Notes: generated by a model not told the origin, from the letters alone. DNA of 64,000 nucleotides from Sagittula salina (GCF_017813235.1 NZ_JAGISH010000001.1:558001-622000); one strand, 5' to 3'; shown: positions 43,012-52,384, counted from the stretch's first letter. Translations and numbers: made by a program.

Positions 43012-45207
43012 ATGACGCTCATGACCGCCACGCTGCGCCCCTCCGCCTCTGCCTGCCCCGCCTGCGTCGCCGCCCCTGCGGCAGAGGCGCTGGCGTCGCG
43101 CGACCTGCCCCGCGACGCGCATATCGTCCTGTCGCTGCCGACGATCCACTGCGCCGCCTGCATGTCCACGGTGGAACGCGCGCTGCAGGCGGACCCGCGC
43201 GTCCGCTCCGCCCGCGTCAACCTGACCATGAAGCGTGTCGCCATTGAGGCCTCGCCAGACCTGACCGCAGAGGACGTCATCCCCGTGGTCGAAGGCGCGG
43301 GCTACGAGGCGCACGAACTGGACGCCACCGCGCTGGGTGCCACCGCCACCGACCGCGCGGGCCGCGACCTCCTGATGCGGCTCGCCGTGGCGGGGTTCGC
43401 CGCGATGAACGTCATGCTGCTGTCGGTGGCCGTCTGGTCCGGAGCGGAGGGCGAGACGCGCGACATGTTCCACTGGATCTCCGCCGTCATTGTCCTGCCC
43501 GCCGTGGCGTTTTCCGCGCAGCCGTTTTTTCGCAATGCATGGATGGCGCTGAAGGCGCGGCAGTTGAACATGGACGTGCCGATCAGCCTTGCCATCGGGC
43601 TGGCCATCGTCACCTCGCTCTATGAAACCGCGCTGTCGGGAGAACACGCCTATTTCGACGCCGCCATCGCGCTGACGTTTTTCCTGCTGACCGGGCGTTA
43701 CCTCGACCACCGCACCCGGTCGGTGGCGCGCTCCGCCGCGGAGGAACTGGCCGCCCTGGAGGTGCCGCGCGCCTTCCGTGTGACGGATACCGGCGAAGAA
43801 CAGGTGCCCGTCGCTGTCCTGCGCATCGGCGATCTGATCCGCGTCCGTCCCGGCGGCCGGATGCCGGTGGACGGAGAAATCACCGACGGCACATCGGAAC
43901 TCGACCGCTCGCTCCTCACGGGGGAAACACTGCCCGTGCTCGCCGAACCGGGCCGCGCCGTCGGCGCGGGCGAGGTCAACCTCACCGGCCCACTCACCAT
44001 CCGCGCCAGCGCCGTCGGCCGAGACACCTCGCTGGCGCGCATGGCCGACCTCGTCGCCATCGCGGAATCCGGACGCTCGCGCTACACCTCGCTGGCCGAC
44101 CGCGCGGCGAAACTCTACGCGCCGGGCGTGCACATCCTGTCGGCCCTCGCCTTCGTCGGCTGGCTGGTCTACTCGGGCGACCTGCGCGTAGCCCTGAACA
44201 TCGCCGCTGCCGTGCTGATAATCACCTGCCCCTGCGCGCTTGGGCTTGCCGTGCCAGCGGTGACCACGGCTGCCTCCGGACGGCTGTTTCGCAAGGGGCT
44301 GCTGATCAAGGACGCCACCGCACTGGAGCGGCTGGCTCAGGTCGACACGGTGGTCTTTGACAAGACCGGCACGCTGACGGCAGGCATCCCGGAGCTGGTG
44401 GGCCTCGACGCTTTCACCACCGCCGATCTCTCCGTCGCGCGCGCTCTGTCCGAGGGCTCGAACCACCCGCTCAGCCGCGCCCTGACCGCCGCCATCCGGT
44501 CGGCCGACATACCCCGCGCGCAGGTGACCGACCTGCGCGAGATCCCCGGGTATGGCACCGAAGGGCTTTGGCGTGGCCAGCCCGTCCGCCTTGGCCGCGC
44601 CGCCTGGGTAAGGGCCACGCCCACCCACCAGACCGCCACATGGCTCCGTGTGGGCGACGGCGACCCGCAGCCCTTCCTTTTCACCGACCGCCTGCGCGAA
44701 GGCGCCGCAGAGGCGGTCGCCGCCTTGCAGTCACAGGGCCTGACCGTCGTCCTGCTCTCGGGCGACACCCCCGGTGCCGTCGAAAGCCTCGCCCGCCGCC
44801 TGGATATCGCCCAATGGATGGCCGAAGCCCTCCCCGCCGACAAGGCCGCCCGCGTGCAGGCCCTGACCGACGCGGGCGCCCGCGTGCTCATGGTGGGCGA
44901 TGGGCTGAACGACACGGCGGCGCTCACCGCCGCCCATGCCTCGATCAGCCCGGCCTCGGCGCTGGACGCCGCCCGCGTCGCCTCCGACATCGTGCTGCTG
45001 GGTCAGTCGCTCGCCCCGATCCCCGAGGCGCTGAACACCGCCCGGAAAGCCGTCAAACGCATCCGCGAAAACTTCACCATTGCCACCTGGTACAACGTCA
45101 TCGCCGTGCCGCTGGCCGTGGCGGGGCTGTGTTCGCCGCTGATCGCCGCCTTGGCCATGTCGTCGAGTTCGATTACCGTATCCCTGAACGCCCTGCGCCT
45201 GCGCTAG
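43012..45207 (+). CDS. ccoI: Copper-exporting P-type ATPase CcoI (FixI-like)
   Basis: This is a 731-residue P1B-type ATPase needed for copper delivery to CuB of the oxidase. An extra N-terminal Cys pair (ACPACVAAP) precedes the HMA domain with its own metal-binding Cys47-x-x-Cys50 (HCAAC). The membrane copper motif is Cys406-Pro-Cys408. The phosphorylated Asp450 is in DKTGTLTAG, with TGE in LLTGETLPV and the hinge MVGDGLNDTAAL. It is fourth in the FnrL-boxed ccoGHIS set, in the usual order. Confidence 0.96.
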   Translation: MTLMTATLRPSASACPACVAAPAAEALASRDLPRDAHIVLSLPTIHCAACMSTVERALQADPRVRSARVNLTMKRVAIEASPDLTAEDVIPVVEGAGYEAHELDATALGATATDRAGRDLLMRLAVAGFAAMNVMLLSVAVWSGAEGETRDMFHWISAVIVLPAVAFSAQPFFRNAWMALKARQLNMDVPISLAIGLAIVTSLYETALSGEHAYFDAAIALTFFLLTGRYLDHRTRSVARSAAEELAALEVPRAFRVTDTGEEQVPVAVLRIGDLIRVRPGGRMPVDGEITDGTSELDRSLLTGETLPVLAEPGRAVGAGEVNLTGPLTIRASAVGRDTSLARMADLVAIAESGRSRYTSLADRAAKLYAPGVHILSALAFVGWLVYSGDLRVALNIAAAVLIITCPCALGLAVPAVTTAASGRLFRKGLLIKDATALERLAQVDTVVFDKTGTLTAGIPELVGLDAFTTADLSVARALSEGSNHPLSRALTAAIRSADIPRAQVTDLREIPGYGTEGLWRGQPVRLGRAAWVRATPTHQTATWLRVGDGDPQPFLFTDRLREGAAEAVAALQSQGLTVVLLSGDTPGAVESLARRLDIAQWMAEALPADKAARVQALTDAGARVLMVGDGLNDTAALTAAHASISPASALDAARVASDIVLLGQSLAPIPEALNTARKAVKRIRENFTIATWYNVIAVPLAVAGLCSPLIAALAMSSSSITVSLNALRLR

Positions 45208-45222
45208 ACCGCGAGGACCCGC

Positions 45223-45384
45223 ATGAACATCCTGACCTACCTGATTCCGATCTCCCTCGTCCTCGGCGGGCTTGGGCTTGCCTTCTTCGTTTTCACCCTG
45301 CGCGCGAACCAGTACGAAGATCCGGAAGGCGACGCTCGGCGCATCCTGTCTGGCGACTACGACGACCGGCCCAAGCAGGACTGA
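45223..45384 (+). CDS. ccoS: cbb3 oxidase maturation protein CcoS
   Basis: This is a 53-residue protein: an N-terminal helix (MNILTYLIPISLVLGGLGLA), then the CcoS signature FTLRANQYEDPEGDARRIL and an acidic tail ending DDRPKQD. CcoS is required for haem/copper insertion into the cbb3 oxidase. GCGAGGACC precedes the ATG, 15 bases after ccoI. A dispersed repeat follows its stop. Confidence 0.93.
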   Translation: MNILTYLIPISLVLGGLGLAFFVFTLRANQYEDPEGDARRILSGDYDDRPKQD

Positions 45385-45390
45385 CCACAG

Positions 45391-45450
45391 GCTTCTTCTT
45401 GGCGAAAATACTCCGGGGGGGAGCCGCAGGCGGGAGGCGGAGTTCCCTCC
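45391..45450 (+). repeat. Dispersed intergenic repeat, copy 3
   Basis: GCTTCTTCTTGGCGAAAATA, then CTCCGGGGGGGAGCC and a GC-rich arm. It lies between the convergent ccoS and GMC oxidoreductase genes. The hairpin part is more degraded than in other copies. Confidence 0.65.
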
Positions 45451-45466
45451 ACCGATACTCAGTGCC

Positions 45467-47053
45467 TCAGCCGGCCAGCATCAAATCCGCGACTTTTTCC
45501 GCGATCATGATGGTGGGTGAATTGGTGTTGCCCGACACGATCCGCGGCATCACGCTGGCATCCGCCACGCGCAGGCCCGGCAGCCTCTTGAACCGGCACT
45601 GCGCGTCGAGGGGGGCGGCTTCCTCCATGCCCATCCGCACGGTCGAGACCGGGTGGAAGATCGTCGTCCCGATCTGCCCCGCCGCCGCTTCCAGTTCCTC
45701 GTCCGTGCCAAAGCCCGGCCCCGGCTTGATCTCCTCGGGCGCGTATTTCGCCAGCGCGTTCTGCGCCATGATCCGCCGCGTCAGCCGGATCGAATCCACC
45801 GCAACGCGGCGGTCTCCTTCGGTCGACAGATAGTTCGGCGCGATCCGGGGCGCGTCGCGGTGATCGGCAGAGGCGATGGTCACCGTGCCCCGGCTTTCGG
45901 GGCGCAGGTTGCAGACGCTTGCCGTCATTGCCGGGTAGTCGTGCAGCGGCTGGCCGAAAGCCTCGAGCGAGAGCGGCTGTACGTGGTACTCCAGATCTGC
46001 CGTCGCCAGCCCCTCGCGCGAGCGGGTGAAGGCTCCCAGCTGCGACGGGGCCATCGACATCGGCCCGCGCCTGCGGAACACGTAGTCCATGCCGATCAGC
46101 CCCTTGCCGATCAGGGAATTTGCCAGAGTGTTCAGCGTCTTCGCCCCGGTCAGCCGCCAGGCGCAGCGCAGTTGCAGGTGATCCTGCAGGTTCGCCCCGA
46201 CGCCGGGCGCGTCGCGCTGCACGTCTATGCCGTGCTCCCGCAACAGATCCGATGGACCCACGCCCGACAATTGCAGGATCTGCGGCGACCCGATCGCCCC
46301 GGCGGACAGCACCACCTCACCGCCGCAACGCGCCTCGCGGGCCACACCCGCCTGGTCAAACGCCACGCCCGTCACGCGGCCGCCCTCGATCAGCAGCCGC
46401 TTCACATGACAGCCGGTCTCCACCCGCAAAAGCCCCTCCGCAGCGCCGCGCAAAAAGGCCTTTGCGGTGTTCATCCGCAAGCCACGGCGCTGGTTGACGC
46501 GGAAGTAGCCCACGCCCTCATTGTCGCCGGTGTTGAAATCGTCGTTACGCGGGATGCCCTCGGCCTCAGCCGCACGGATCCAGTCATCCAGAACCTCCCA
46601 GTGCAGGCGCTGGTTCTCCACCCGCCATTCGCCGCCCGCGCCGTGGTGTTCGGTCGGGCCGTCAACGTAATCCTCGGACTTCCTGAAGTACGGCAGCACG
46701 TCGTCCCAGCCCCAGCCGGTCAGCCCCATCTGGCGCCAGCCGTCGTAATCCGCCGCCTGGCCACGCAGGTAGAGCATCCCGTTGATCGAGGAACAGCCGC
46801 CCAGCACTTTGCCACGCGGGTAGAGCAGAGAGCGCCCGCCCAGCTCCGGCTCCTCGGCGGTGCGGTAGCACCAGTCCGTGCGCGGGTTGTTGATGCAGTA
46901 GAGGTAGCCCATCGGGATATGCACCCAGTGGTAGGTGTCGCGCCCGCCGGCTTCCAGCAGCAGCACCCGCCGTCCCGCATCCGACAGGCGCCGCGCCAGC
47001 ACGCAACCGGCGCTGCCCGCGCCCACCACGATGTGATCCCAGGCGCCTTCCAT
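45467..47053 (-). CDS. GMC-family flavoprotein oxidoreductase
   Basis: This is a 528-residue FAD enzyme of the glucose-methanol-choline family. The FAD motif is VVGAGSAGCVLARRLSD, the first GMC signature is GKVLGGCSSINGMLYLRG, and the second is GAIGSPQILQLSGVGP. Catalytic-type His is in TTIFHPVSTVRMG and the C-terminal GNTNSPTIMIAEKVADL is conserved. It oxidises an alcohol; choline dehydrogenase (BetA) is possible, but no betaine aldehyde dehydrogenase or BetI lies beside it. GGGAGGGGAGAG precedes the start at 47053. Confidence 0.88.
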   Translation of the reverse strand: MEGAWDHIVVGAGSAGCVLARRLSDAGRRVLLLEAGGRDTYHWVHIPMGYLYCINNPRTDWCYRTAEEPELGGRSLLYPRGKVLGGCSSINGMLYLRGQAADYDGWRQMGLTGWGWDDVLPYFRKSEDYVDGPTEHHGAGGEWRVENQRLHWEVLDDWIRAAEAEGIPRNDDFNTGDNEGVGYFRVNQRRGLRMNTAKAFLRGAAEGLLRVETGCHVKRLLIEGGRVTGVAFDQAGVAREARCGGEVVLSAGAIGSPQILQLSGVGPSDLLREHGIDVQRDAPGVGANLQDHLQLRCAWRLTGAKTLNTLANSLIGKGLIGMDYVFRRRGPMSMAPSQLGAFTRSREGLATADLEYHVQPLSLEAFGQPLHDYPAMTASVCNLRPESRGTVTIASADHRDAPRIAPNYLSTEGDRRVAVDSIRLTRRIMAQNALAKYAPEEIKPGPGFGTDEELEAAAGQIGTTIFHPVSTVRMGMEEAAPLDAQCRFKRLPGLRVADASVMPRIVSGNTNSPTIMIAEKVADLMLAG

Positions 47054-47131
47054 TCCGCTCTCCCCTCCCGTTGGTCGCGCCACCTTGGCGCAGGGCGTGG
47101 GCAGCCTCAAGCCCGTCCTTCGGGGCCAGCG

Positions 47132-47590
47132 TCAGACTGGCAGGGCGGTGGTCTTGAACACGGTGCGCAGGGCAAAGGAAGACTGCATTTGCGCCACTCC
47201 CGGAAGCCGGGTCAGATACTGGCGGTGAATGCGGGCGAAATCCTCGGTGTCCTCGGCCACCACCTTCAGGATGTAATCCGCCGTGCCCGCCATCAGGTGA
47301 CATTCCAGCACCGCCGGCACCCGCTGCACTGCCGTCTCGAAGGCTTCCAGCACCTCGTCGGCTTGCGCACTCAGCGTGATCTCGACAAAGACCGTCGTCG
47401 GCAGACCCATCCGGCGCGCGTCCAGCAGCGCCACGTAGTCGCGGATCAACCCGTCCGCCTCCAGACGCTGCACGCGGCGATGGCAGGCGGAGGGCGACAG
47501 GTTGACCGCCTCGCTCAGGTCGGCGTTGGAGATGCGACCCCGTTTCTGCAGTTCCCGCAGGATACGCCGATCCGTCTCGTCCAGGGTCAT
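47132..47590 (-). CDS. aldR: Lrp/AsnC-family regulator, probable alanine dehydrogenase regulator
   Basis: This is a 152-residue regulator. The AsnC helix-turn-helix (TDRRILRELQKRGRISNADLSEAVNLSPSACHRRVQRLE) is followed by the RAM ligand-binding domain (LPTTVFVEITLS, VLECHLMAGTADYILKVVAED). It is divergent from ald across 149 bases, the usual arrangement of AldR with its target. An alanine-responsive activator of ald is therefore the likely role. The start is at the only Met (47590). Confidence 0.85.
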   Translation of the reverse strand: MTLDETDRRILRELQKRGRISNADLSEAVNLSPSACHRRVQRLEADGLIRDYVALLDARRMGLPTTVFVEITLSAQADEVLEAFETAVQRVPAVLECHLMAGTADYILKVVAEDTEDFARIHRQYLTRLPGVAQMQSSFALRTVFKTTALPV

Positions 47591-47739
47591 GTGCGAAGAT
47601 TTCTCCGGCCAAAGCGCTTTGTTGTCGAAGATACGTGCACGGATTAGCGCTGCCAAGCGCAATTCAGGCACCGTTTTGCGCGTATATCGTGGCATCCTGC
47701 CGCAAACCCAACCGGCCAACCCGCCAACAGGAGACCGCC

Positions 47740-48855
47740 ATGCAGATCGGCTGCCCCACCGAGGTCAAACCCCAGGAATTCCGCGTCGGCATCACGCCGA
47801 ACGCCGCGCAGGAGGCCGTGGCGCACGGCCACAAGGTGCTTATCCAGAGTGGCGCGGGCCTTGGCGCGGGTTTTTCGGACGCGGATTACACCGCTGCAGG
47901 CGCGCAGATTATCGAAACTGCCCGGGAGGTCTTTGCCGAGGCTGACATGATCGTCAAGGTCAAGGAGCCGCAGGCCGCCGAGCGCGCCATGCTGCGTGAG
48001 GGCCAGGTACTGTTTACCTACCTTCACCTCGCTCCCGATCCGGAGCAGACCGCCGACCTGCTGAAATCCGGCGCCACCTGCATTGCCTACGAGACAGTGA
48101 CAGACGCGCGCGGCGGGCTGCCCCTGCTCGCGCCCATGTCGGAGGTCGCCGGGCGTCTCGCACCGCAGGTCGGCGCCTGGGCGCTGCAAAAGGCCAACGG
48201 CGGACGCGGCGTCCTGATGGGCGGCGTGCCGGGCGTGGGCCCTGCAAGGGTCGCCGTGATCGGCGGCGGCGTGGTGGGCACCCATGCGGCGCGTATCGCG
48301 GCGGGCATGGGCGCGGAGGTCACCGTGCTTGACCGCTCGCTGCCCCGAATGCGCTATCTCGACGACACCTTCGGGTCGGTCTTCCGTACGCGCTACGCCT
48401 CGGCAGGCAACACGGCGGAACTGGTGGCGGAGGCCGACATGGTGATCGGGGCCGTGCTGATCCCGGGTGCGGCCGCACCAAAGCTGGTCTCCCGCGCGCA
48501 ACTGTCCACGATGAAACCCGGCGCTGTGATCGTCGATGTGGCGATCGACCAGGGAGGCTGTTTCGAGACCTCGAAGGCCACCACCCACCAGGACCCGATC
48601 TACGAGGTCGACGGCATTGTGCATTACTGCGTCGCCAACATGCCGGGCGCCGTGGCGCGCACGTCGACGCTGGCTTTGGGCAACGCGACACTGCCCTTCA
48701 TGCTCGAACTGGCGGACAAAGGCTGGCGGCAGGCCTGCCGCGCCGATGCGCATCTCGCGCGCGGCCTGAACGTGCACGCGGGCCAGCTCACCAATGCGCC
48801 CGTGGGCGAGGCGCTGGGACTGCCGGCGATCACGCCCGAAGCGGCGCTCGCCTGA
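47740..48855 (+). CDS. ald: Alanine dehydrogenase
   Basis: This 371-residue NAD-dependent enzyme interconverts L-alanine and pyruvate plus ammonium. Arg15, Lys75 (VKVKEP) and His96 (YLHLAPD) match the pyruvate-binding and catalytic residues known for the family. The Rossmann motif is VAVIGGGVVGTHAARIA. HYCVANMPGAVARTSTLAL is diagnostic. ACAGGAGACC precedes the ATG. Confidence 0.96.
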   Translation: MQIGCPTEVKPQEFRVGITPNAAQEAVAHGHKVLIQSGAGLGAGFSDADYTAAGAQIIETAREVFAEADMIVKVKEPQAAERAMLREGQVLFTYLHLAPDPEQTADLLKSGATCIAYETVTDARGGLPLLAPMSEVAGRLAPQVGAWALQKANGGRGVLMGGVPGVGPARVAVIGGGVVGTHAARIAAGMGAEVTVLDRSLPRMRYLDDTFGSVFRTRYASAGNTAELVAEADMVIGAVLIPGAAAPKLVSRAQLSTMKPGAVIVDVAIDQGGCFETSKATTHQDPIYEVDGIVHYCVANMPGAVARTSTLALGNATLPFMLELADKGWRQACRADAHLARGLNVHAGQLTNAPVGEALGLPAITPEAALA

Positions 48856-49055
48856 GCGCGGGGCACGGGCGCGGTCCCCGGCCAGGGTCGTCGAATATGG
48901 GCGCGCCCCGGGCACCTCTCAGGTTTCAGGGGCGGTTTCTTCTCCACTATTCGCAACCGGCGTCGCGCCTGCACATTCGGCTGGACAGTCCAGCCCGGCT
49001 TCGGGAAGACAGGGATGGCCCCCGCGTCGGGGCCCTGACCAAAGGCCCTAGTCCC

Positions 49056-50042
49056 ATGACAACGCCCCTTTCGCTCGACCTCGACAGTGAATCGACCGCG
49101 CCGCTGCTCGCGGATGTGCTGGCTCAGTGCGCCATCGACCCCGACCTCGGGGCGCTGCTGCGCACCATCGCGCACGCGGCGATCCCGCTGGGTCTGCGTC
49201 TGGCGCAAGGCCATGTGCCGGGCGATCCCACCGCCATCGTTGGCACCAACGAAAGCGGCGACCGGGTGAAGGCGCTCGACCTCGCGGCGCATCTGCACTA
49301 CCTCGACGCGCTCGCGGGTGCGTCAGTGTCACAGGTCCTTTCGGAAGAGGCGGAAGGCGTCATCCGTCTGAACCCCCAGGGAAAATACGACGTTGCCATG
49401 GACCCGATCGACGGATCGGGCAGCATCGGCATCGGCGCGCCGCTGGGGGCACTTTTTTCCATCTTCCCCGCCGGACACGATTTCCTCCGAGAGGGGCGCG
49501 AGATGATCGCCGCCGCCTATGTTTCCTTCGGGCACAGCGTGGATTTCGGCTATTCGACCGGAGAGGGCGTCGCCATCGCGACGCTGGACCCGATCAGCCG
49601 GCAGTGGCACGTCGATGCGCCATCGGTCAGCATTCAGCCGGAGTCGTCCACCGTGGCCTTCAACGCCTCGAACCTGCGGCGTTGGGAGCCGGGTCTGCGC
49701 GCCTATGTCGACGGGCTTCTGCAAGGGGCGGACGGGCCGCGCAGGCGCGATTTCAACATGCGCTGGATTGCCGCCGCCGTGGGCGATCTGCATCGGATCC
49801 TGCGGCAGGGCGGCACCTTTCTGCTGCCCGCCGATCCGCGGCCGGCCTATCGCGACGGTTACCTCCGGCTGGTCTACGAGGCCTTCCCCATCGCCTTCCT
49901 CATCGAGGCGGCGGGCGGCAGCGCCACGGATGGAAGGGTCGATATCCTCGACAAGACTCCCGCCAGCCACCACGCAAAGACCCCGCTGGTCTTTGGCAGC
50001 CGCAATGAGGTCGCCGTGATCGGAGATCACCTGACGGCATAG
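49056..50042 (+). CDS. fbp: Class I fructose-1,6-bisphosphatase
   Basis: This 328-residue enzyme removes the 1-phosphate from fructose 1,6-bisphosphate in gluconeogenesis (or the Calvin cycle). Metal and substrate blocks of class I FBPase appear in order: NESGDRVKALDLAAH, LSEEAEG, GKYDVAMDPIDGSGSIGIG, MRWIAAAVGDLHRIL, GGTFLLPADPRPAYRDGYLRL and YEAFPIAFLIEAAGG. The ATG at 49056 starts the usual helix; 200 bases upstream hold a GGCCCC/GGGGCC hairpin but no gene. No other Calvin-cycle gene is adjacent except partial rpe at the window end. Confidence 0.92.
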   Translation: MTTPLSLDLDSESTAPLLADVLAQCAIDPDLGALLRTIAHAAIPLGLRLAQGHVPGDPTAIVGTNESGDRVKALDLAAHLHYLDALAGASVSQVLSEEAEGVIRLNPQGKYDVAMDPIDGSGSIGIGAPLGALFSIFPAGHDFLREGREMIAAAYVSFGHSVDFGYSTGEGVAIATLDPISRQWHVDAPSVSIQPESSTVAFNASNLRRWEPGLRAYVDGLLQGADGPRRRDFNMRWIAAAVGDLHRILRQGGTFLLPADPRPAYRDGYLRLVYEAFPIAFLIEAAGGSATDGRVDILDKTPASHHAKTPLVFGSRNEVAVIGDHLTA

Positions 50043-50078
50043 GACCGCAGACGCGCCCCACTTCGGACACGCCAGGCG

Positions 50079-50855
50079 TCAGGTGCGCCGGGCGTAGACC
50101 TCCTGCGAGACAAGTTCGACCGGCGCCCATGTGTCGAGAAAGGCGATGTCATAGGCATCCCGCCCCACCGCAATGACCGCGAGACCGTCCGCCGCGCACA
50201 TGCCGGTGGCATCGACAAGGTGCCAGCCGTCCTCCAGCCAGACCTGCGCCACCGCGTGGAAATCCTGCGGTGTCACGTCCGGGCCGTAGGCCGCCACCAT
50301 GCGTGCCGGGATGGACGCGGCGCGCACCATGGAACACATAAGGTGCGCGTAGTCGCGGCACACGCCCTGCCGCCCTGCGAAGGTCTCCAGCACGTTGGTA
50401 TCCGCGTCCGAACTGCCCGGCACGTAAGACAGTTCGCGTTCGATCCAGTCGCGGATGGCGGCTACCTTCGCCCCGCCTTCGCGGCCCGCGAACTGTCTGC
50501 CGACGAAGGTCACGAACTTGTCTGACTGGCAGTAGCGCGAGGGCCGGAGATAGGGCGCGACGTCGCCAGGGATGCGATGCAGCGGCACGGCGGCAAGCTG
50601 GCCAAGCCCCGCCACCTGGCGGTTCACCTCGACCTCTGCGCGGTAGGTGATGCGCAGATCGTCCCCCGGCAATTGCAGCCAGAGCCGCTCTCCCACCCCT
50701 GAATCTCCCGCGATGCGCGACGGTTGGGCGGTGCCCAGGTCCAGGGTCTCGGAGAGTACCACCTGCCCCTCCGTTCGGGCTGCCTCGATGGCGAGAAAGG
50801 CGGTGGTGGGCTCCGCCACCCGGTAGTGCATCGCGACGTCGATGGTCATGCGCAT
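50079..50855 (-). CDS. Transglutaminase-like cysteine protease-fold protein
   Basis: This is a 258-residue protein. An N-terminal beta-rich domain (about 1-100) of the bacterial transglutaminase type is followed by the transglutaminase-like core. Its catalytic triad is Cys166 (GVCRDYAHL), His200 (DFHAVAQVWL) and Asp215 (WHLVDATG). Proteins of this kind are usually cytoplasmic peptidases or amidases; the substrate is unknown. There is no signal peptide. GGAGG lies upstream; Met1 or Met3 may be the start. Confidence 0.85.
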   Translation of the reverse strand: MRMTIDVAMHYRVAEPTTAFLAIEAARTEGQVVLSETLDLGTAQPSRIAGDSGVGERLWLQLPGDDLRITYRAEVEVNRQVAGLGQLAAVPLHRIPGDVAPYLRPSRYCQSDKFVTFVGRQFAGREGGAKVAAIRDWIERELSYVPGSSDADTNVLETFAGRQGVCRDYAHLMCSMVRAASIPARMVAAYGPDVTPQDFHAVAQVWLEDGWHLVDATGMCAADGLAVIAVGRDAYDIAFLDTWAPVELVSQEVYARRT

Positions 50856-50983
50856 GGTCTGTTTGCCTCCGGCTTTGCCCCGTGACGTGGCGCGCGGTGA
50901 CGCGGGTTCAAGGTGTGCCGGGCGGTTTCCGCCTCGTCGCGCGCGATGCGCTACGTGGAGAGGCGCACTCTCCACGTAGCTGC

Positions 50984-51658
50984 CTACCAGTGTTCCTCGC
51001 GGATGTGGGCGTCAAGTGCGCGGGCGCGGGCCCAGCCGCGCGCTTCCAGTTCAGGGCCGTCGAAGAGATCGCGCACGTACCCCACGCAGAGCCATGCGAC
51101 CACGCGGACGTGGTCCGGCAGTCCAAGGAGCGGGCCCAGCGCCGCCTCCTCGACGATACTGACCCAGCCGACGCCGACGCCCTCGACCCGGGCCGCAAGC
51201 CACAGGTTCTGTACCGCGCAGACGCAGGAATAAAGGTCCATGTCGCGTTGATGCGTCCGTCCCAGCACGACCTCCCCGCCACGCGACCGGTCGCAGGTGA
51301 CCGCGATGCTCAGAGGCGCCGTCTCGATCCCTTCCAGTTTCAGGGCGGCGTACTGGCTGCGCTTCTCCTCCGGAAACATCGCGGCGGCCTGCGCATTCGC
51401 GGCCTCGAACAGCGCCTTCACCCGCGCCCGCATGCCCGGGTCGCGGATCAGGATGAAATCCCACGGCTGCGACAGCCCGACCGAGGGCGCCGCATGGGCC
51501 GCCATCAAGATGCGGCGCAACACCTCCGGCGCGACCGGGTCGGGCAGGAACTCGTTGCGCACGTCGCGCCGGTGCGCGATCACGTCGTGCAGCGCCTGCC
51601 GTTCGTCATCGGTGAAAACGCGCGCCGCCTTGGGCGCGCAGGTGGACTCAAGGCTCAT
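50984..51658 (-). CDS. bluB: 5,6-dimethylbenzimidazole synthase
   Basis: This 224-residue flavodestructase of the nitroreductase fold cuts FMNH2 with oxygen to make the lower ligand of vitamin B12. HRRDVRNEFLPDPV, AAHAAPSVGLSQPWDFILI and the C-terminal GVGWVSIVEEAALGPLLGLPDHV are BluB features. A cobalamin riboswitch lies immediately upstream. GGGAGGGG is the ribosome binding site. No other cobalamin gene is in the window. Confidence 0.94.
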   Translation of the reverse strand: MSLESTCAPKAARVFTDDERQALHDVIAHRRDVRNEFLPDPVAPEVLRRILMAAHAAPSVGLSQPWDFILIRDPGMRARVKALFEAANAQAAAMFPEEKRSQYAALKLEGIETAPLSIAVTCDRSRGGEVVLGRTHQRDMDLYSCVCAVQNLWLAARVEGVGVGWVSIVEEAALGPLLGLPDHVRVVAWLCVGYVRDLFDGPELEARGWARARALDAHIREEHW

Positions 51659-51717
51659 GGGAACCCCTCCCGAAATGGCCAAACGCCCCCTGCCGTCCAC
51701 GCAGGAGAATCATGCCG

Positions 51718-51866
51718 TCAGGCCGGTCTTCTGGCTTCGGATCACCCGGAAAAGGCGCCTTCCCGGTTGACCCAGTGGCTCTTGCCTCCCCGTCCCCGTC
51801 ACAGCGGCGGGCCCGCGCCGGTTCTTCCCCGGCTTCCCGATTCTCCCCCTCGGGGGCACCTGACAC
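51718..51866 (-). promoter_or_regulatory. Cobalamin riboswitch controlling bluB
   Basis: On the minus strand the conserved blocks appear in order: GAATCGGGAAG, GCCGCTGTGACGGGGA, the B12 box GCCACTGGG (51771-51779), GGGAAGGCGCC, and GAAGCCAGAAGACCGGCC at the 3' end (about 51721-51738). A CCTGC...GCAGG hairpin between this and the bluB ribosome binding site could form the expression switch. Confidence 0.9.
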
Positions 51867-51884
51867 GCCCTGAATTGCAAAGAA

Positions 51885-51918
51885 AAACCCCCAAGGCAAG
51901 CCAATGCCCCGGGGGTTC
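51885..51918 (-). terminator. Terminator after mscL
   Basis: On the minus strand AACCCCC pairs with GGGGGTT around a long loop and is followed by TTTCTTT. It separates mscL from the bluB riboswitch. Confidence 0.6.
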
Positions 51919-51949
51919 GCCCTGCCGACAGGCCGGGGTTCTGCCTCTC

Positions 51950-52384
51950 TCAGGTCTTTTTCAGCGCGTCACGGATTTCCAGCAGCACATCCAGCTCCGA
52001 AGGGCCGGCGGGCGTGGTTTCTGCGGGCTGGCCCTCTTTGCGTTCCTTGATCGCTGCCTTCTTGGCGCGGTTCACCGCCTTCACCAGCATGAAGACCACG
52101 AAGGCCACGATGAAGAAGTTGATGATCGCCATGACGAACTTCCCGATGGCAAAGACCGGCGCGCCCGCGTCCGTAGCCGCCTGCAAAGACGCGTATTCGC
52201 TGCCATCGAGCGCATAGAACCAGCCCGAGAAATCGACACCGCCGGTAAATAGCGCGATGATCGGGTTGATGATATCCGCCACCAGAGAGTTGACGATCGC
52301 GGTGAAGGCCGCGCCGATGATGATACCCACGGCGAGGTCGATGACGTTGCCCTTGGCGATGAAATCGCGGAATTCCTGGATCAT
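51950..52384 (-). CDS. mscL: Large-conductance mechanosensitive channel MscL
   Basis: This is a 144-residue pentameric membrane channel that opens on hypo-osmotic shock. The N-terminal amphipathic helix [20 protein letters not shown] leads into TM1 ([20 protein letters not shown]), a periplasmic loop, TM2 (about 83-103) and a basic cytoplasmic helix. The start at 52384 is fixed by the conserved N-terminus. The ribosome binding site is weak (GGGAAA). Confidence 0.95.
   Translation of the reverse strand: MIQEFRDFIAKGNVIDLAVGIIIGAAFTAIVNSLVADIINPIIALFTGGVDFSGWFYALDGSEYASLQAATDAGAPVFAIGKFVMAIINFFIVAFVVFMLVKAVNRAKKAAIKERKEGQPAETTPAGPSELDVLLEIRDALKKT

Noticed and set aside
42385..44628. 747-codon minus-strand open frame opposite ccoH/ccoI
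   Set aside because: It is Gly/Arg/His-rich low-complexity product spanning two well-supported genes on the other strand.
48856..49055. Possible regulatory RNA ahead of fbp
   Set aside because: The only structure seen is a GGCCCC/GGGGCC hairpin close to the start codon; no known riboswitch pattern was recognised.
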